Assembly (NCBI GenBank): GCA_017307735.1
Contig: JAFKGR010000013.1
Coordinates: 1 to 64,000, forward strand
Direction: 5' to 3'
DNA length: 64,000 nucleotides
DNA from: Chitinophagaceae bacterium
GTDB taxonomy: Bacteria > Bacteroidota > Bacteroidia > Chitinophagales > Chitinophagaceae
Shown here: piece after piece, positions 8,590 to 16,702 of the stretch
Layout of the letters: every line of letters begins with the position of its first letter
Position numbering within the stretch: the first letter of the stretch is position 1
Position numbers and translations under genes: made by a program
Notes under the pieces: generated by a model
What the model saw: the letters and a program-made list of their open reading frames with translations, nothing else
What the model was told of the DNA's origin: nothing
Databases searched by the model: none

Positions 8590-8705
8590 AGTCGTTGAAT
8601 GGAGAAATAAGACCCTGTCTATTTCATGTTTGAGGTTTGATTTGAGAAGCCTCACCCGGTTTGGATTCCTGCAATGGCGGGTGTAAGCAGCTTCTGCATT
8701 TTATT

Positions 8706-8760
8706 AACAAAACCCGGTGGAATCTTCATTCGCCGAAGCATGAAACTACCGGGTTTTGTT
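8706..8760 (-). terminator. Terminator after the M1 peptidase gene
   Basis: A perfect 13-bp inverted repeat (AACAAAACCCGGT at 8706-8718 and its complement at 8748-8760) encloses a 29-nt loop. It lies 24 bases beyond the peptidase stop, and the descending arm ends in T-rich sequence on the minus strand. Confidence 0.6.
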
Positions 8761-8783
8761 TAGATATTTTTCAGTCAGTAATT

Positions 8784-10721
8784 CTACTTACTTTCCCAGA
8801 CATTATTCTTTCTGTTGGAATCAGGCAGATCGTCATTGGGATCGATAACTACTTTTGTAACGGGTGAAACCGTTTTCACAAGTACACTCCATTTCCCGCC
8901 GCGCTTCCAAATTTCCACCGGCAGATTGAGATTATGAACATCGCCATTTTGTTCGGTAACCACCGCGAGCAACGGCATAGCCATTTTACCCATATTTTCA
9001 AAAGTAATAATGGCTCCGTTCGATGGATCATCTTTCACATATTTTACACCCTGAACTTTTTGATCTAAATGCCATGTGGTATAAAACCATTCTTTCCAAA
9101 ACCAATTCAGATTGTCACCTGCGGCGTCATTCATTGTTCTGAAAAAGTCGGATGGTTGCGGATGTTTGAATGCCCATCTTTGAATGTAAGTTTTGAATGC
9201 AAAATCAAATCGTTCCGGCCCGAGGATGGTATTTCTTAATATTTTTAAACCGGTGGCTGTCTTGAAATAATATTGTCCGTAATCTCTCAATCCGATGACT
9301 TCCGGAGTTGTCATCAAAGGAGATTTTGAACGGAGGTTATAATCCGCAATACTGGTGATATCTTTATTGGTGGTATCTCCGAATTCGCCATGATTGAACC
9401 AATTGCTCGAGAATGAATTGATAAATGTATTTAAACCTTCATCCATCCACATGAATTCTCTTTCATCACTGCCCACAATCATCGGGAACCAGTTGTGTCC
9501 GATTTCATGGGTCACGTCGTGAAACAGGTTTCCTCCGCCAATCCGGTAACTGCAGAAAATGATTCCCGGATATTCCATTCCGAGTGCTACACCAGCTACC
9601 ACGACGGCCGAACGCCAGGGATATTCAAAATATGTTTTCGAGTAAAATTCAATACTCTGTTTCAAAAACTGGGTACTCCTTCCGTATGCTTTATATCCAC
9701 TACTTTCAATGGGATACACTCCCATGGCAATTGTCTTTTTACCGGATGGAAGGTTTACACGTGCTGCATCCCACAAAAATGCTCTTGATGCTGCCCACGA
9801 TACGTCGCGTGTATTTTTCATTTCAAAATGCCAGGTCAGCATTTTGCCGCCTTTCCTGTTTCCGACTTCTGCACTGTCAATAATGTGTACCGTGCTGTCG
9901 GTGGTATATGCTTTTTGTAACCTTGCATTTTCAACAGGCGTGAGCACCTGTTCCCGATTCATCAGATTTCCTGAACCTACTACCACCATGTCGGAAGGGG
10001 CTGTAACGAAGTAATTGAAGTTGCCATACTCCAGATAAAATTCACCCAATCCCATATATGGCATGGTATTCCACCCGTCGATATCATCATACACGCACAT
10101 ACGTGGATACCATTGGGCAAGTTCATATACCTGTCCGTTTTTTGTTCTCAATCTTCCCATACGGTCTGCTCCGTAAATTGGAATTGAGAAATTGTAATCC
10201 ACATTAATAGAGATATGGTCTCCTTTGGGATGAATGACGAAGGGCAGGCGTAATTGCATTCTGGTATCGGTGATAACAGGTTTGATTGTATATTTCTTTC
10301 CTTTATAAGTTACGTTTACGCCCTGAATATGATAACCTCCTTTGTCGTATCCACGTACATCAAACCTGTCGCCGGAAACCGGAGTTGTTGATGCTCCTCG
10401 CGAATCTGTTTTGAAAAGATTTTGATCCAGTTGCAGCCAAACATAATGCAATGAATCAGGGCTGTTGTTTGTATATAAAATTTTTACAGCACCTTTCAGC
10501 AGACTGTCTTTTTCATCAAGAGTGGCGTGGATTTCGTAGTCTGCCCGATTTTGCCAATAGGCCGGACCCGGCGCACCGCTGGCGCTTCTGAATTCATTAC
10601 CGTTGAATGTGAAAAAAGCAGGATCAAAAACCTTGTGGTTATTGTAAAGTGAAGTGGTGTCCTGAGCCATGAGAAAAGCAGGACAGAAAAAAACAAGCAG
10701 AACAGAGAGTATTTGTTTCAT
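8784..10721 (-). CDS. Exported M1 family metallopeptidase
   Basis: This 645-residue protein has a signal peptide (MKQILSVLLVFFCPAFLMAQ). The gluzincin site reads HEIGH at 405-409 with the third zinc ligand Glu428 in 'WMDEGL'. The upstream 'GMEYPG' at 381-386 corresponds to the GxMEN substrate-binding motif of M1 aminopeptidases. The N-terminal half is the usual beta-rich saddle domain. It should act in the periplasm or outside the cell on peptides. It lacks a Por-type C-terminal sorting domain. It is monocistronic, with its own terminator, and diverges from a short intergenic region shared with an M28 peptidase. Confidence 0.92.
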   Translation of the reverse strand: MKQILSVLLVFFCPAFLMAQDTTSLYNNHKVFDPAFFTFNGNEFRSASGAPGPAYWQNRADYEIHATLDEKDSLLKGAVKILYTNNSPDSLHYVWLQLDQNLFKTDSRGASTTPVSGDRFDVRGYDKGGYHIQGVNVTYKGKKYTIKPVITDTRMQLRLPFVIHPKGDHISINVDYNFSIPIYGADRMGRLRTKNGQVYELAQWYPRMCVYDDIDGWNTMPYMGLGEFYLEYGNFNYFVTAPSDMVVVGSGNLMNREQVLTPVENARLQKAYTTDSTVHIIDSAEVGNRKGGKMLTWHFEMKNTRDVSWAASRAFLWDAARVNLPSGKKTIAMGVYPIESSGYKAYGRSTQFLKQSIEFYSKTYFEYPWRSAVVVAGVALGMEYPGIIFCSYRIGGGNLFHDVTHEIGHNWFPMIVGSDEREFMWMDEGLNTFINSFSSNWFNHGEFGDTTNKDITSIADYNLRSKSPLMTTPEVIGLRDYGQYYFKTATGLKILRNTILGPERFDFAFKTYIQRWAFKHPQPSDFFRTMNDAAGDNLNWFWKEWFYTTWHLDQKVQGVKYVKDDPSNGAIITFENMGKMAMPLLAVVTEQNGDVHNLNLPVEIWKRGGKWSVLVKTVSPVTKVVIDPNDDLPDSNRKNNVWESK

Positions 10722-10793
10722 ATTAAAAATTTTCAGATGGAGACTGGCAAAGAAAAATCAGGATGTTGAAAAGATAACTTCACATGTCAGAGG

Positions 10794-10827
10794 TTTGAAA
10801 TGATGCTTTTTTGCTACAATAATTTTG
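10794..10827 (+). promoter_or_regulatory. Putative promoter (TTTG-N22-TAATTTTG)
   Basis: TTTG at 10794-10797 and TAATTTTG at 10820-10827 are 22 bases apart, slightly wide for this promoter class, and point rightward toward a possible 43-codon ORF. The -7 box is a full consensus match. Confidence 0.45.
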
Positions 10828-10834
10828 CCAATTG

Positions 10835-10850
10835 AAACAACCGGTTGTTT
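10835..10850. promoter_or_regulatory. Perfect 16-bp palindrome, candidate operator
   Basis: AAACAACCGGTTGTTT is its own reverse complement over all 16 bases. It falls at the predicted transcription start of the rightward promoter ending at 10827, where a bound repressor would block initiation, and lies 114 bases upstream of the leftward M1 peptidase gene. No cognate regulator can be named. Confidence 0.45.
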
Positions 10851-10853
10851 TAC

Positions 10854-10985
10854 ATGAATGCTTATGCGGAAATTGTTTCTGATACCGGGATCTTAATTAC
10901 ATTTTTATTGAATGTGATTATTTTGGTTTCTGCAAAATTTGTTGACCGGAGAGAAACCCACCTTGCAAACTTTTATGATTTTTGA
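10854..10985 (+). CDS. Possible 43-residue single-span membrane peptide
   Basis: An ATG just after the palindrome opens 43 codons (MNAYAEIVSDTG, then a hydrophobic stretch ILITFLLNVIILVSAKF, then DRRETHLANFYDF). One transmembrane helix at about residues 13-29 followed by two arginines would put the C-terminus inside. A consensus promoter and operator-like palindrome sit immediately upstream, which is why it is listed. No homologue is recognised and chance cannot be excluded. It ends 49 bases before the M28 peptidase start. Confidence 0.35.
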   Translation: MNAYAEIVSDTGILITFLLNVIILVSAKFVDRRETHLANFYDF

Positions 10986-11021
10986 ATGAGTTGCGCGGCG
11001 ACATTGATTCTTCCGAATAGA

Positions 11022-11029
11022 TATATTTG
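11022..11029 (+). promoter_or_regulatory. -7 promoter box (TATATTTG)
   Basis: TATATTTG is a full match to TAnnTTTG, five bases before the ATG at 11035 and 23 before the in-frame ATG at 11053. The -33 region has only a poorly spaced TTG. Confidence 0.45.
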
Positions 11030-11034
11030 TAACA

Positions 11035-12525
11035 ATGCGGTTTTTGGCCAACATGAAAAACTTTTTTATTCTTATTCTTCTGCCTTTTTTTAATTTTTTC
11101 TTTGTTCCTGTATCCGGACAATCAGACTCGGCATTCTATTATTCTGAAAAGATTTTGTTACCCGATCTGAAATCCGATCTGGCCTTTCTTGCATCCCCGC
11201 GGTTAGAAGGCAGAGGTACACCCGGTACAGGTCTTGAAATGGCCGGCGATTTCATTAAAGAAAAATTTCAAGGGGCGGGATTAAAACCATTTTTTCGCGA
11301 TTATAAACAAATCTTTTATCAGGAAATGGACACTTTGCTTCCGGTCTTGGAAATTGGCAGGCATAAATATTCTTTTGGTAAGGATTATTATACATCGTTT
11401 CCCAAAACAAGAAATAAAATTAGTTCGAACAATATAGTTTTTGCAAATGCAAATGGTAAAGATTGGCCTGGTACTTTGAAGGATCTGAGAAATAAAATTC
11501 TGGTTCTGCTTCCGGGGTTGACAAATGGTGATGACTCATCAGAACAAAAAGTTTCCGCAGGAATTATCAGGGCACATCAACTAGGTGCAAGAGCTGTTCT
11601 TTTGCCTTCCTGTCAGTTTTTTGCCGGAAAGGATAAAAAGGAAATTGATCAATTGAAAGACCAATTTGACAATCCTGATATCAATTCAATTGGGTTGCCT
11701 GTTATTTGTGTTAGCCGGGCAGTAATTTTAAATCTGGTTGGAAAAAATAATTTTGATTCGCTGATGCAAACCTTTGAGAAAAGTAATTTGATCCGTTTTG
11801 CAGGAATTGCAATTTCATTCAGGTTAAAATACAGAAAGGCCAAAGTCTTAAAACCGGTTTTTAATGTGGCAGGGTTTATTCCGGGTAAGGATACCAGCCG
11901 GTATTTGGTAATAGGCGCACATTATGATCACCTTGGTAGAATGGGCGATCGTATTTATTATGGCGCTGATGACAATGCAAGTGGTACTGCCACGCTGATT
12001 CAGCTTGCCCGGGTGTTTTCTGAAGCGAACCGGAATGGGCATATTCCCCAAATGAATGTTTTGTTTGTCGCATTTACAGCAGAGGAAAAAGGTTTGGCAG
12101 GGTCTGATTATTTTGTTTCAAAATTTTCTTCAAAAAATAGAATTGAAGCCATGATCAACATGGATATGATTGGAAGAAGCGACAATAATCACAGGAGTGC
12201 GAAAGATTATGTATTTGTGATAGGGCGGGATTACAATCCGGGATTTTGGATGAGTACTTTGACTGATGTGGAAAATGAATTACCCGGATTTTATGCCGAT
12301 TATTCAATCAATGCAGAAAATGACCCGGAATTGCTTATGCAGAGAAGTGATCAATATCCTTTTTTTCAGCAGGAGATCCCGGTATTGTTTTTCTTTGATG
12401 ACATGAAGAAAGATTATCATTTACCTTCTGATACAGTTGAAAAAATTAACTGGGATTTATTGAAAAAACGGGCACAATTCATATTTTTAACCGCTTATAA
12501 AATTTCGCATAAGGAAGTTCGATAA
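11035..12525 (+). CDS. Exported M28 family zinc aminopeptidase
   Basis: This 496-residue protein has a signal peptide, either from residue 1 or from Met7 (MKNFFILILLPFF, cleavage after V-S-G-Q). A protease-associated domain is inserted between about 130 and 265. The M28 zinc ligands are all visible: His296 in 'GAHYDHLG', bridging Asp312 in 'GADDNASG', Glu350/Glu351 in 'TAEEKG', Asp377 in 'NMDMIGR' and His462 in 'DYHLPSDT'. It should release N-terminal residues from peptides outside the cytoplasm. The promoter box at 11022-11029 lies so close that the ATG at 11053 may be the true start unless the mRNA is leaderless. A kinase gene follows after 14 bases. Confidence 0.92.
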   Translation: MRFLANMKNFFILILLPFFNFFFVPVSGQSDSAFYYSEKILLPDLKSDLAFLASPRLEGRGTPGTGLEMAGDFIKEKFQGAGLKPFFRDYKQIFYQEMDTLLPVLEIGRHKYSFGKDYYTSFPKTRNKISSNNIVFANANGKDWPGTLKDLRNKILVLLPGLTNGDDSSEQKVSAGIIRAHQLGARAVLLPSCQFFAGKDKKEIDQLKDQFDNPDINSIGLPVICVSRAVILNLVGKNNFDSLMQTFEKSNLIRFAGIAISFRLKYRKAKVLKPVFNVAGFIPGKDTSRYLVIGAHYDHLGRMGDRIYYGADDNASGTATLIQLARVFSEANRNGHIPQMNVLFVAFTAEEKGLAGSDYFVSKFSSKNRIEAMINMDMIGRSDNNHRSAKDYVFVIGRDYNPGFWMSTLTDVENELPGFYADYSINAENDPELLMQRSDQYPFFQQEIPVLFFFDDMKKDYHLPSDTVEKINWDLLKKRAQFIFLTAYKISHKEVR

Positions 12526-12539
12526 TTCATTTTCTTTTT

Positions 12540-13781
12540 ATGGGAGAAAAATCAAAAAATGCCGAAGAAAAGTTTGAGGCAGTTTTTCAAAATGCTTCTT
12601 TGGGGATTTTGGTTGTCGACCAAAAAGGAGAGATTATTCTTGCAAATAATTTTCTGCTGAAATTATTCGGATATGAAACTTCACAAGACCTGATTGGAAA
12701 AAAAATGGAAGTATTAATTCCGGCCAGGATGAGAGACCAGCATTCAAAAGAAAGAAAAGCTTTTGCCGAGCATCCGTCGACCCGGCCAATGGGAATGGGA
12801 CGTGATCTTTTTGGCATCACCAAAGATGGCCGCGAAATTCCATTGGAAATAAGCCTCAGCAGTTATTCTGACAATGAGGGTACCTATTCCATCGCATTCC
12901 TGAGTGATATTACATCCCGTATTTCTTTTGAGGAAAAATTGAAGGAAAAAAGACTGGAACTCGCGGAGATTAACAAAAAGATGGAACAGTTGAATGAGGA
13001 TTTGGAGGACAAGGTTAAGTCAAGGACACTTGAACTTCAGGAAGCGCTGGACAAACTGGAAAGTTCAAGAAATGAACTTGCCAAAGCGCTGAGCAAAGAG
13101 CGCGATTTGGGTGAAATGAAAAGTGCCTTTGTTTCTATGGCATCACATGAATTCAGGACACCGCTGAGTACCATTCTATCTTCTGCGTCGCTGCTTGCAA
13201 AGTACAAGCTCTCTGAAGAACAGGAAAAAAGAGACAAGCACATTCAACGGATCAAATCATCGGTCATCAACCTGAATAATATTCTCAATGAATTTCTTTC
13301 TCTCGGTAAAATTGAGGAGGGCAAGATTAAAGCTAATTTTACCGAATTTGATATCAAGGAATTAATTTACAACCAATATCAGGAAATGAGTGAGATTTTC
13401 AAAGCAGGTCAGAAGGTTGATTATGTTCACACAGGCAAAAGAGAAGTCCGCCTTGACCAGAATTTATTCAAAAATATTCTTATCAACTTATTGAGTAATG
13501 CCGCAAAATTTTCTCCTGATAATGCAACCATTTTTATCAGAACCAATGTAACGGACGGGGAAGTTGGTTTTTCCATAAGAGACGAAGGGATGGGGATTTC
13601 GGAAAAAGACCAGGAACAACTTTTTACCATTTTTTTCCGCGGACAAAATGCAAACAATATCCCGGGTACCGGGCTTGGATTGCACATCGTGTCAAAATAT
13701 GCGGAAATGCTGAACGGAAAACTTAAATTGACGAGCCAATTGGGCACGGGCACAGAAATAAAAATCACTTTTGCACAATGA
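12540..13781 (+). CDS. PAS-domain sensor histidine kinase
   Basis: This is a 413-residue soluble kinase. One PAS domain occupies about 8-125 ('ILVVDQKGEIILANNFLLKLFGY'), followed by a long coiled coil (130-190). The HisKA domain carries His203 in 'SMASHEFRTPLS' and the HATPase domain has the N box (Asn320 in 'NLLSNAAKFS'), G1 'DEGMG' and G2 'GTGLGL'. No transmembrane segment is present, so the signal is cytoplasmic, and no heme or flavin motif is obvious in the PAS. It overlaps the receiver-Crp regulator gene by four bases (ATGA), making the two a cognate pair. The neighbourhood points to control of stress or anaerobic respiration, which is inference. Confidence 0.93.
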   Translation: MGEKSKNAEEKFEAVFQNASLGILVVDQKGEIILANNFLLKLFGYETSQDLIGKKMEVLIPARMRDQHSKERKAFAEHPSTRPMGMGRDLFGITKDGREIPLEISLSSYSDNEGTYSIAFLSDITSRISFEEKLKEKRLELAEINKKMEQLNEDLEDKVKSRTLELQEALDKLESSRNELAKALSKERDLGEMKSAFVSMASHEFRTPLSTILSSASLLAKYKLSEEQEKRDKHIQRIKSSVINLNNILNEFLSLGKIEEGKIKANFTEFDIKELIYNQYQEMSEIFKAGQKVDYVHTGKREVRLDQNLFKNILINLLSNAAKFSPDNATIFIRTNVTDGEVGFSIRDEGMGISEKDQEQLFTIFFRGQNANNIPGTGLGLHIVSKYAEMLNGKLKLTSQLGTGTEIKITFAQ

Positions 13782-14824
13782 AGAAAATCCTGTTAGTGGA
13801 AGATAACGAAGAAATTCGTGAAAATACTGCTGAGATACTCGGACTTGCCGATTATGAAGTCCATACCGCCGCAGACGGCAAAGAAGGCTATCAAAAAGCC
13901 CTTGAAGTCAGTCCGGATATTATTATTTGCGACATTATGATGCCTGTGCTCGATGGGTACGGGCTTCTTCACCTGGTCCAGAAGAATGATCAGCTTAAAA
14001 ATACACCATTCATCTTTTTGACAGCAAAAACTGAACGGTCAGATTTCAGAAAAGGAATGGAACTGGGAGCCGATGATTATCTTACCAAACCCTTTACAGA
14101 ACTGGAATTGATGAATTCCATCGAAATCAGGTTAAGGAAGAATGCGGACCGGGAACAGGCAGCGCCGAGGGATGAAGGATTTGCCGAGGCGGATGAAAAT
14201 CCTTTGTCTATTGAGAAGTTGCTTGACGATGTAAATTACAATGATTTTAAAAAGAAACAGCGGATATATGCTGAAGGATCAAATCCACATTATCTCTATT
14301 ATCTCAAGGAAGGTAAGGTGCGTACTTATAAGCTGAGTGATTCGGGAAAAGAATTGACAGTCGGCCTTTACAATGCCGGTGAATTTTTTGGATATTTTGC
14401 TTTGATAGAAAATACAGTTTATAAAGAGAGCGCCGAAACGATAGAGCAATGTGAGATTGGGAGTATAAAAAAAGAAGATTTCGAAACGCTGGTCAGCAGC
14501 AACAAAACGACCGCTCTCACCTTCATCAGGCTGCTCGCTGAAAAGGTAACCGAAAAGGAAGAACAGCTTGTGAACCTGGCCTATAATTCCCTCCGAAAAA
14601 GGGTAGCCAATGCCTTGTTGTTTTTGTACAGAAAATATAAGGCGGAAGAAAATAATCATTATTTGATCCAGGTGTCCAGAGAGGATCTGGCACACATTGC
14701 AGGTACCACTACGGAATCTTTGATCCGCACAATCAGTGATTTCAAGACGGAAAAATTAATTTCAGTAGAGGGCAGTAATATCCGCGTGCTTCAGGAAAAG
14801 AAACTTTCTGATATGGTCAATTAA
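13778..14824 (+). CDS. Response regulator with receiver, cNMP-like and Crp/FNR-type HTH domains
   Basis: This 348-residue protein joins a receiver domain to a Crp/FNR-family module. The receiver is 1-120, with the phosphoacceptor Asp52 in 'IICDIMMP', Thr82 and Lys104. A cyclic-nucleotide-fold domain covers about 145-245, and a winged HTH about 265-340 has recognition segment 'GTTTESLIRT' at 309-318. Glu313 and Arg317 align with FNR Glu209 and Arg213, which read TGA half-sites. Phosphorylation by the overlapping kinase gene's product should switch DNA binding. FNR-type cysteines are absent, so it does not carry an Fe-S cluster. A TGAT-N4-ATCA palindrome 3.3 kb away upstream of the nos cluster is a candidate target. 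Confidence 0.92.
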   Translation: MKKILLVEDNEEIRENTAEILGLADYEVHTAADGKEGYQKALEVSPDIIICDIMMPVLDGYGLLHLVQKNDQLKNTPFIFLTAKTERSDFRKGMELGADDYLTKPFTELELMNSIEIRLRKNADREQAAPRDEGFAEADENPLSIEKLLDDVNYNDFKKKQRIYAEGSNPHYLYYLKEGKVRTYKLSDSGKELTVGLYNAGEFFGYFALIENTVYKESAETIEQCEIGSIKKEDFETLVSSNKTTALTFIRLLAEKVTEKEEQLVNLAYNSLRKRVANALLFLYRKYKAEENNHYLIQVSREDLAHIAGTTTESLIRTISDFKTEKLISVEGSNIRVLQEKKLSDMVN

Positions 14825-14827
14825 AAA

Positions 14828-15181
14828 TCAATTGACATTTAAATCTTTTTGAAAATAGGTTGACAACGATCTGAACCTTTCTGCGAATTTTCTGATATCT
14901 GACTCCAATTCTTTTTGGCGCAATTCCAATACTTTGTCGTGAGTGGGGCAATTGGGTATCTGCGATTGGAGCTGATCTGACAAACTGAGCAAAAGCGTAA
15001 TGGTTTGATCATTTGATATGAGTTCATTGTTGAGTGTTTCTGCTTTATCGAGAAAATCCGACATGACGCTGTTATCCACCAGTTCACTCAATTTTATTTT
15101 CAATAATGAATTTTCGTGCCTCAGGGCTGTCAAAAGGGTTTGCCAGTTTTTCAATTGTTGTATAATTTGGGTCGACTCCAT
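14828..15181 (-). CDS. Small coiled-coil protein of unknown function
   Basis: This 117-residue soluble protein (MESTQIIQQLKNWQTLLTAL...) has continuous helical heptad character over most of its length ('ENSLLKIKLSELV', 'KVLELRQKELESDIRKFAERF') and no cysteine-rich or catalytic motif. It is convergent with the receiver-Crp gene, three bases between the stops. Its upstream region has two copies of GTTATGATCA 22 bases apart. Its place between the two-component pair and the Usp fusion suggests membership of the same regulon. I do not recognise the family. Confidence 0.7.
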   Translation of the reverse strand: MESTQIIQQLKNWQTLLTALRHENSLLKIKLSELVDNSVMSDFLDKAETLNNELISNDQTITLLLSLSDQLQSQIPNCPTHDKVLELRQKELESDIRKFAERFRSLSTYFQKDLNVN

Positions 15182-15230
15182 ATTTTTGGCCGAGCTTTAT
15201 TTACAAAAGTGATTGTTATAAAGTTTTTCC

Positions 15231-15262
15231 GTTATGATCATAAGCAAATTTTGTTATGATCA
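15231..15262. promoter_or_regulatory. Two direct GTTATGATCA repeats, candidate operator
   Basis: GTTATGATCA occurs at 15231-15240 and 15253-15262, a 22-bp (two-turn) spacing. The first is part of a perfect palindrome TTATGATCATAA (15232-15243). They lie about 50 bases upstream of the minus-strand coiled-coil gene and after the Usp fusion gene. Confidence 0.4.
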
Positions 15263-15284
15263 ATCTCATGTATGAGGGGATGGA

Positions 15285-16613
15285 TTATCTTGTACGGGTA
15301 TTGGGGTTTTCAAATCTCCCTGTAATCTCCCCGATTTCTATTTTAAAGACGATCCCCGGAATATCTGTTTTTTCCCGGTCGGTGAATGGCCAGTCAGGGG
15401 CCAGTTTCATGGTTTCAGAAACTACGGCGGGTACTCTCCGGTCGAGTAATATTTTGATTCCGTTCTCTCTTTCTTTTCCTTTCAATTCGGTGAATTTTCC
15501 CTGCAGGATTACCGATTTCCAAACGGCCATTCCATCGTATTTATCCACCTGAAAACAAACCTCAGGATTTTTTCTCATCATCTTTATTTTCATTCCTTCC
15601 TCGGTATGAAAATAGAGTGTTCTGTTATGAAACGCATAACTTATAGGTACTACATAGGTTCTGCCAAATGCATTGGTTCCTATTCTGCCATAATTATTTT
15701 CCTCGAGGAAATCTATTGATTCCTTTGTTGTCATTTCTCCAAACATGTCATTTTTCTTTAAAAGATATTTGTTATTGGTTTTGTTTTCTTTGGGTGGATA
15801 CATCACCAGCATGGGTATTTGTGTCTGACGCGTCATTGTCCGGGTATGAGATCGTTTAAACACCCTCCCCAAAAGCCCATGTTCGCGTGCCACCATGGCC
15901 AGCAGATCAGCAGGATTTTTCTTTAGAAAACTATCAATTCCCTTCTCTACTTTGTCATTTTCTATGATATGGAAATTATGTTTGTATTTGCTCCAGATCA
16001 GGCCGGATCTCATCTTACCTGAAACGAAATCCGGGGTCAGATCTGAATTCTTTTTTTGAATATTGATAATGTTCAGGAGCGGGTCGTATTTTTTAATTAA
16101 TTCATTCAGCAATAAAAACCGGCTTACAGGTTTGTTGTCCTTAAAATCTATGGCAACTGCAATATTTTGAATCGGCCTGTAACGGGCATTTTCCGGAACC
16201 ACAATCATGGGTAATTTGGTTTTGCCAATCATGTTTATTGTGGTACTTCCAAAGATGGAATTGCTTTCACCTTTTCCCTTGGCTCCTATTACAATAAGAG
16301 ATGCATCTTCATCAATGGCAACTTTTCTGATTACCTGGACAGGATTACCCTTTCTGATAATCCCTTTTATTTTAACGGTGTATTTGCGAATAATGCCCTG
16401 CATCTGTGCCTGAAGGTATTGAAGATTGGCCTTTTCCAGTTCTGCGGTATTTTCCGGTTTATAATCAATGGGAATATAATCCACAGAATCCAACGAAGGA
16501 TGCGCATGCACTACCACCAAAGTACTGTTAAAAGTATTTGCCAGGTAGGCCGCATAACTCAACGCATTGAAAGAAGCCTCAGAAAAATCAACTGCGGCCA
16601 GGATAGTCTTCAT
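15285..16613 (-). CDS. UspA-UspA-pyridoxamine 5'-phosphate oxidase-like fusion protein
   Basis: This 442-residue protein starts with a canonical universal stress domain (1-140, 'MKTILAAVDFSEASFNALSY') with the ATP-binding pattern G-x2-G-x9-G-S ('GAKGKGESNSIFGST', 110-124). A second, weaker Usp-like domain (about 149-275) lacks a clear ATP loop. From about 288 to 435 it is a split-barrel FMN-binding domain of the PNPOx type ('GRIGTNAFGRTYVVPISYAF', 'FHTEEGMKIKMMRKNPEVCF', 'VILQGKFTEL'). Such domains bind flavin or heme. The combination suggests a stress sensor or flavin reductase responding to redox conditions. Its neighbours are regulators and respiratory genes. Exact activity is unknown. Confidence 0.85.
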   Translation of the reverse strand: MKTILAAVDFSEASFNALSYAAYLANTFNSTLVVVHAHPSLDSVDYIPIDYKPENTAELEKANLQYLQAQMQGIIRKYTVKIKGIIRKGNPVQVIRKVAIDEDASLIVIGAKGKGESNSIFGSTTINMIGKTKLPMIVVPENARYRPIQNIAVAIDFKDNKPVSRFLLLNELIKKYDPLLNIINIQKKNSDLTPDFVSGKMRSGLIWSKYKHNFHIIENDKVEKGIDSFLKKNPADLLAMVAREHGLLGRVFKRSHTRTMTRQTQIPMLVMYPPKENKTNNKYLLKKNDMFGEMTTKESIDFLEENNYGRIGTNAFGRTYVVPISYAFHNRTLYFHTEEGMKIKMMRKNPEVCFQVDKYDGMAVWKSVILQGKFTELKGKERENGIKILLDRRVPAVVSETMKLAPDWPFTDREKTDIPGIVFKIEIGEITGRFENPNTRTR

Positions 16614-16680
16614 TGAATTAATAATTTAGAAGCAAATCTAATTTTACTATTCAGGTTGCCCTATGATTCTGATAAACTGT

Positions 16681-16702
16681 AAAAATGATTTTCATCATTT
16701 TT
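16681..16702 (-). terminator. AT-rich hairpin at the end of the oxidase-like gene
   Basis: AAAAATGAT and ATCATTTTT form a perfect 9-bp stem with a 4-nt loop that overlaps the stop codon of the minus-strand membrane gene. The minus strand continues in T-rich sequence. The stem is all A/T except two pairs, so strength is doubtful. Confidence 0.35.
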
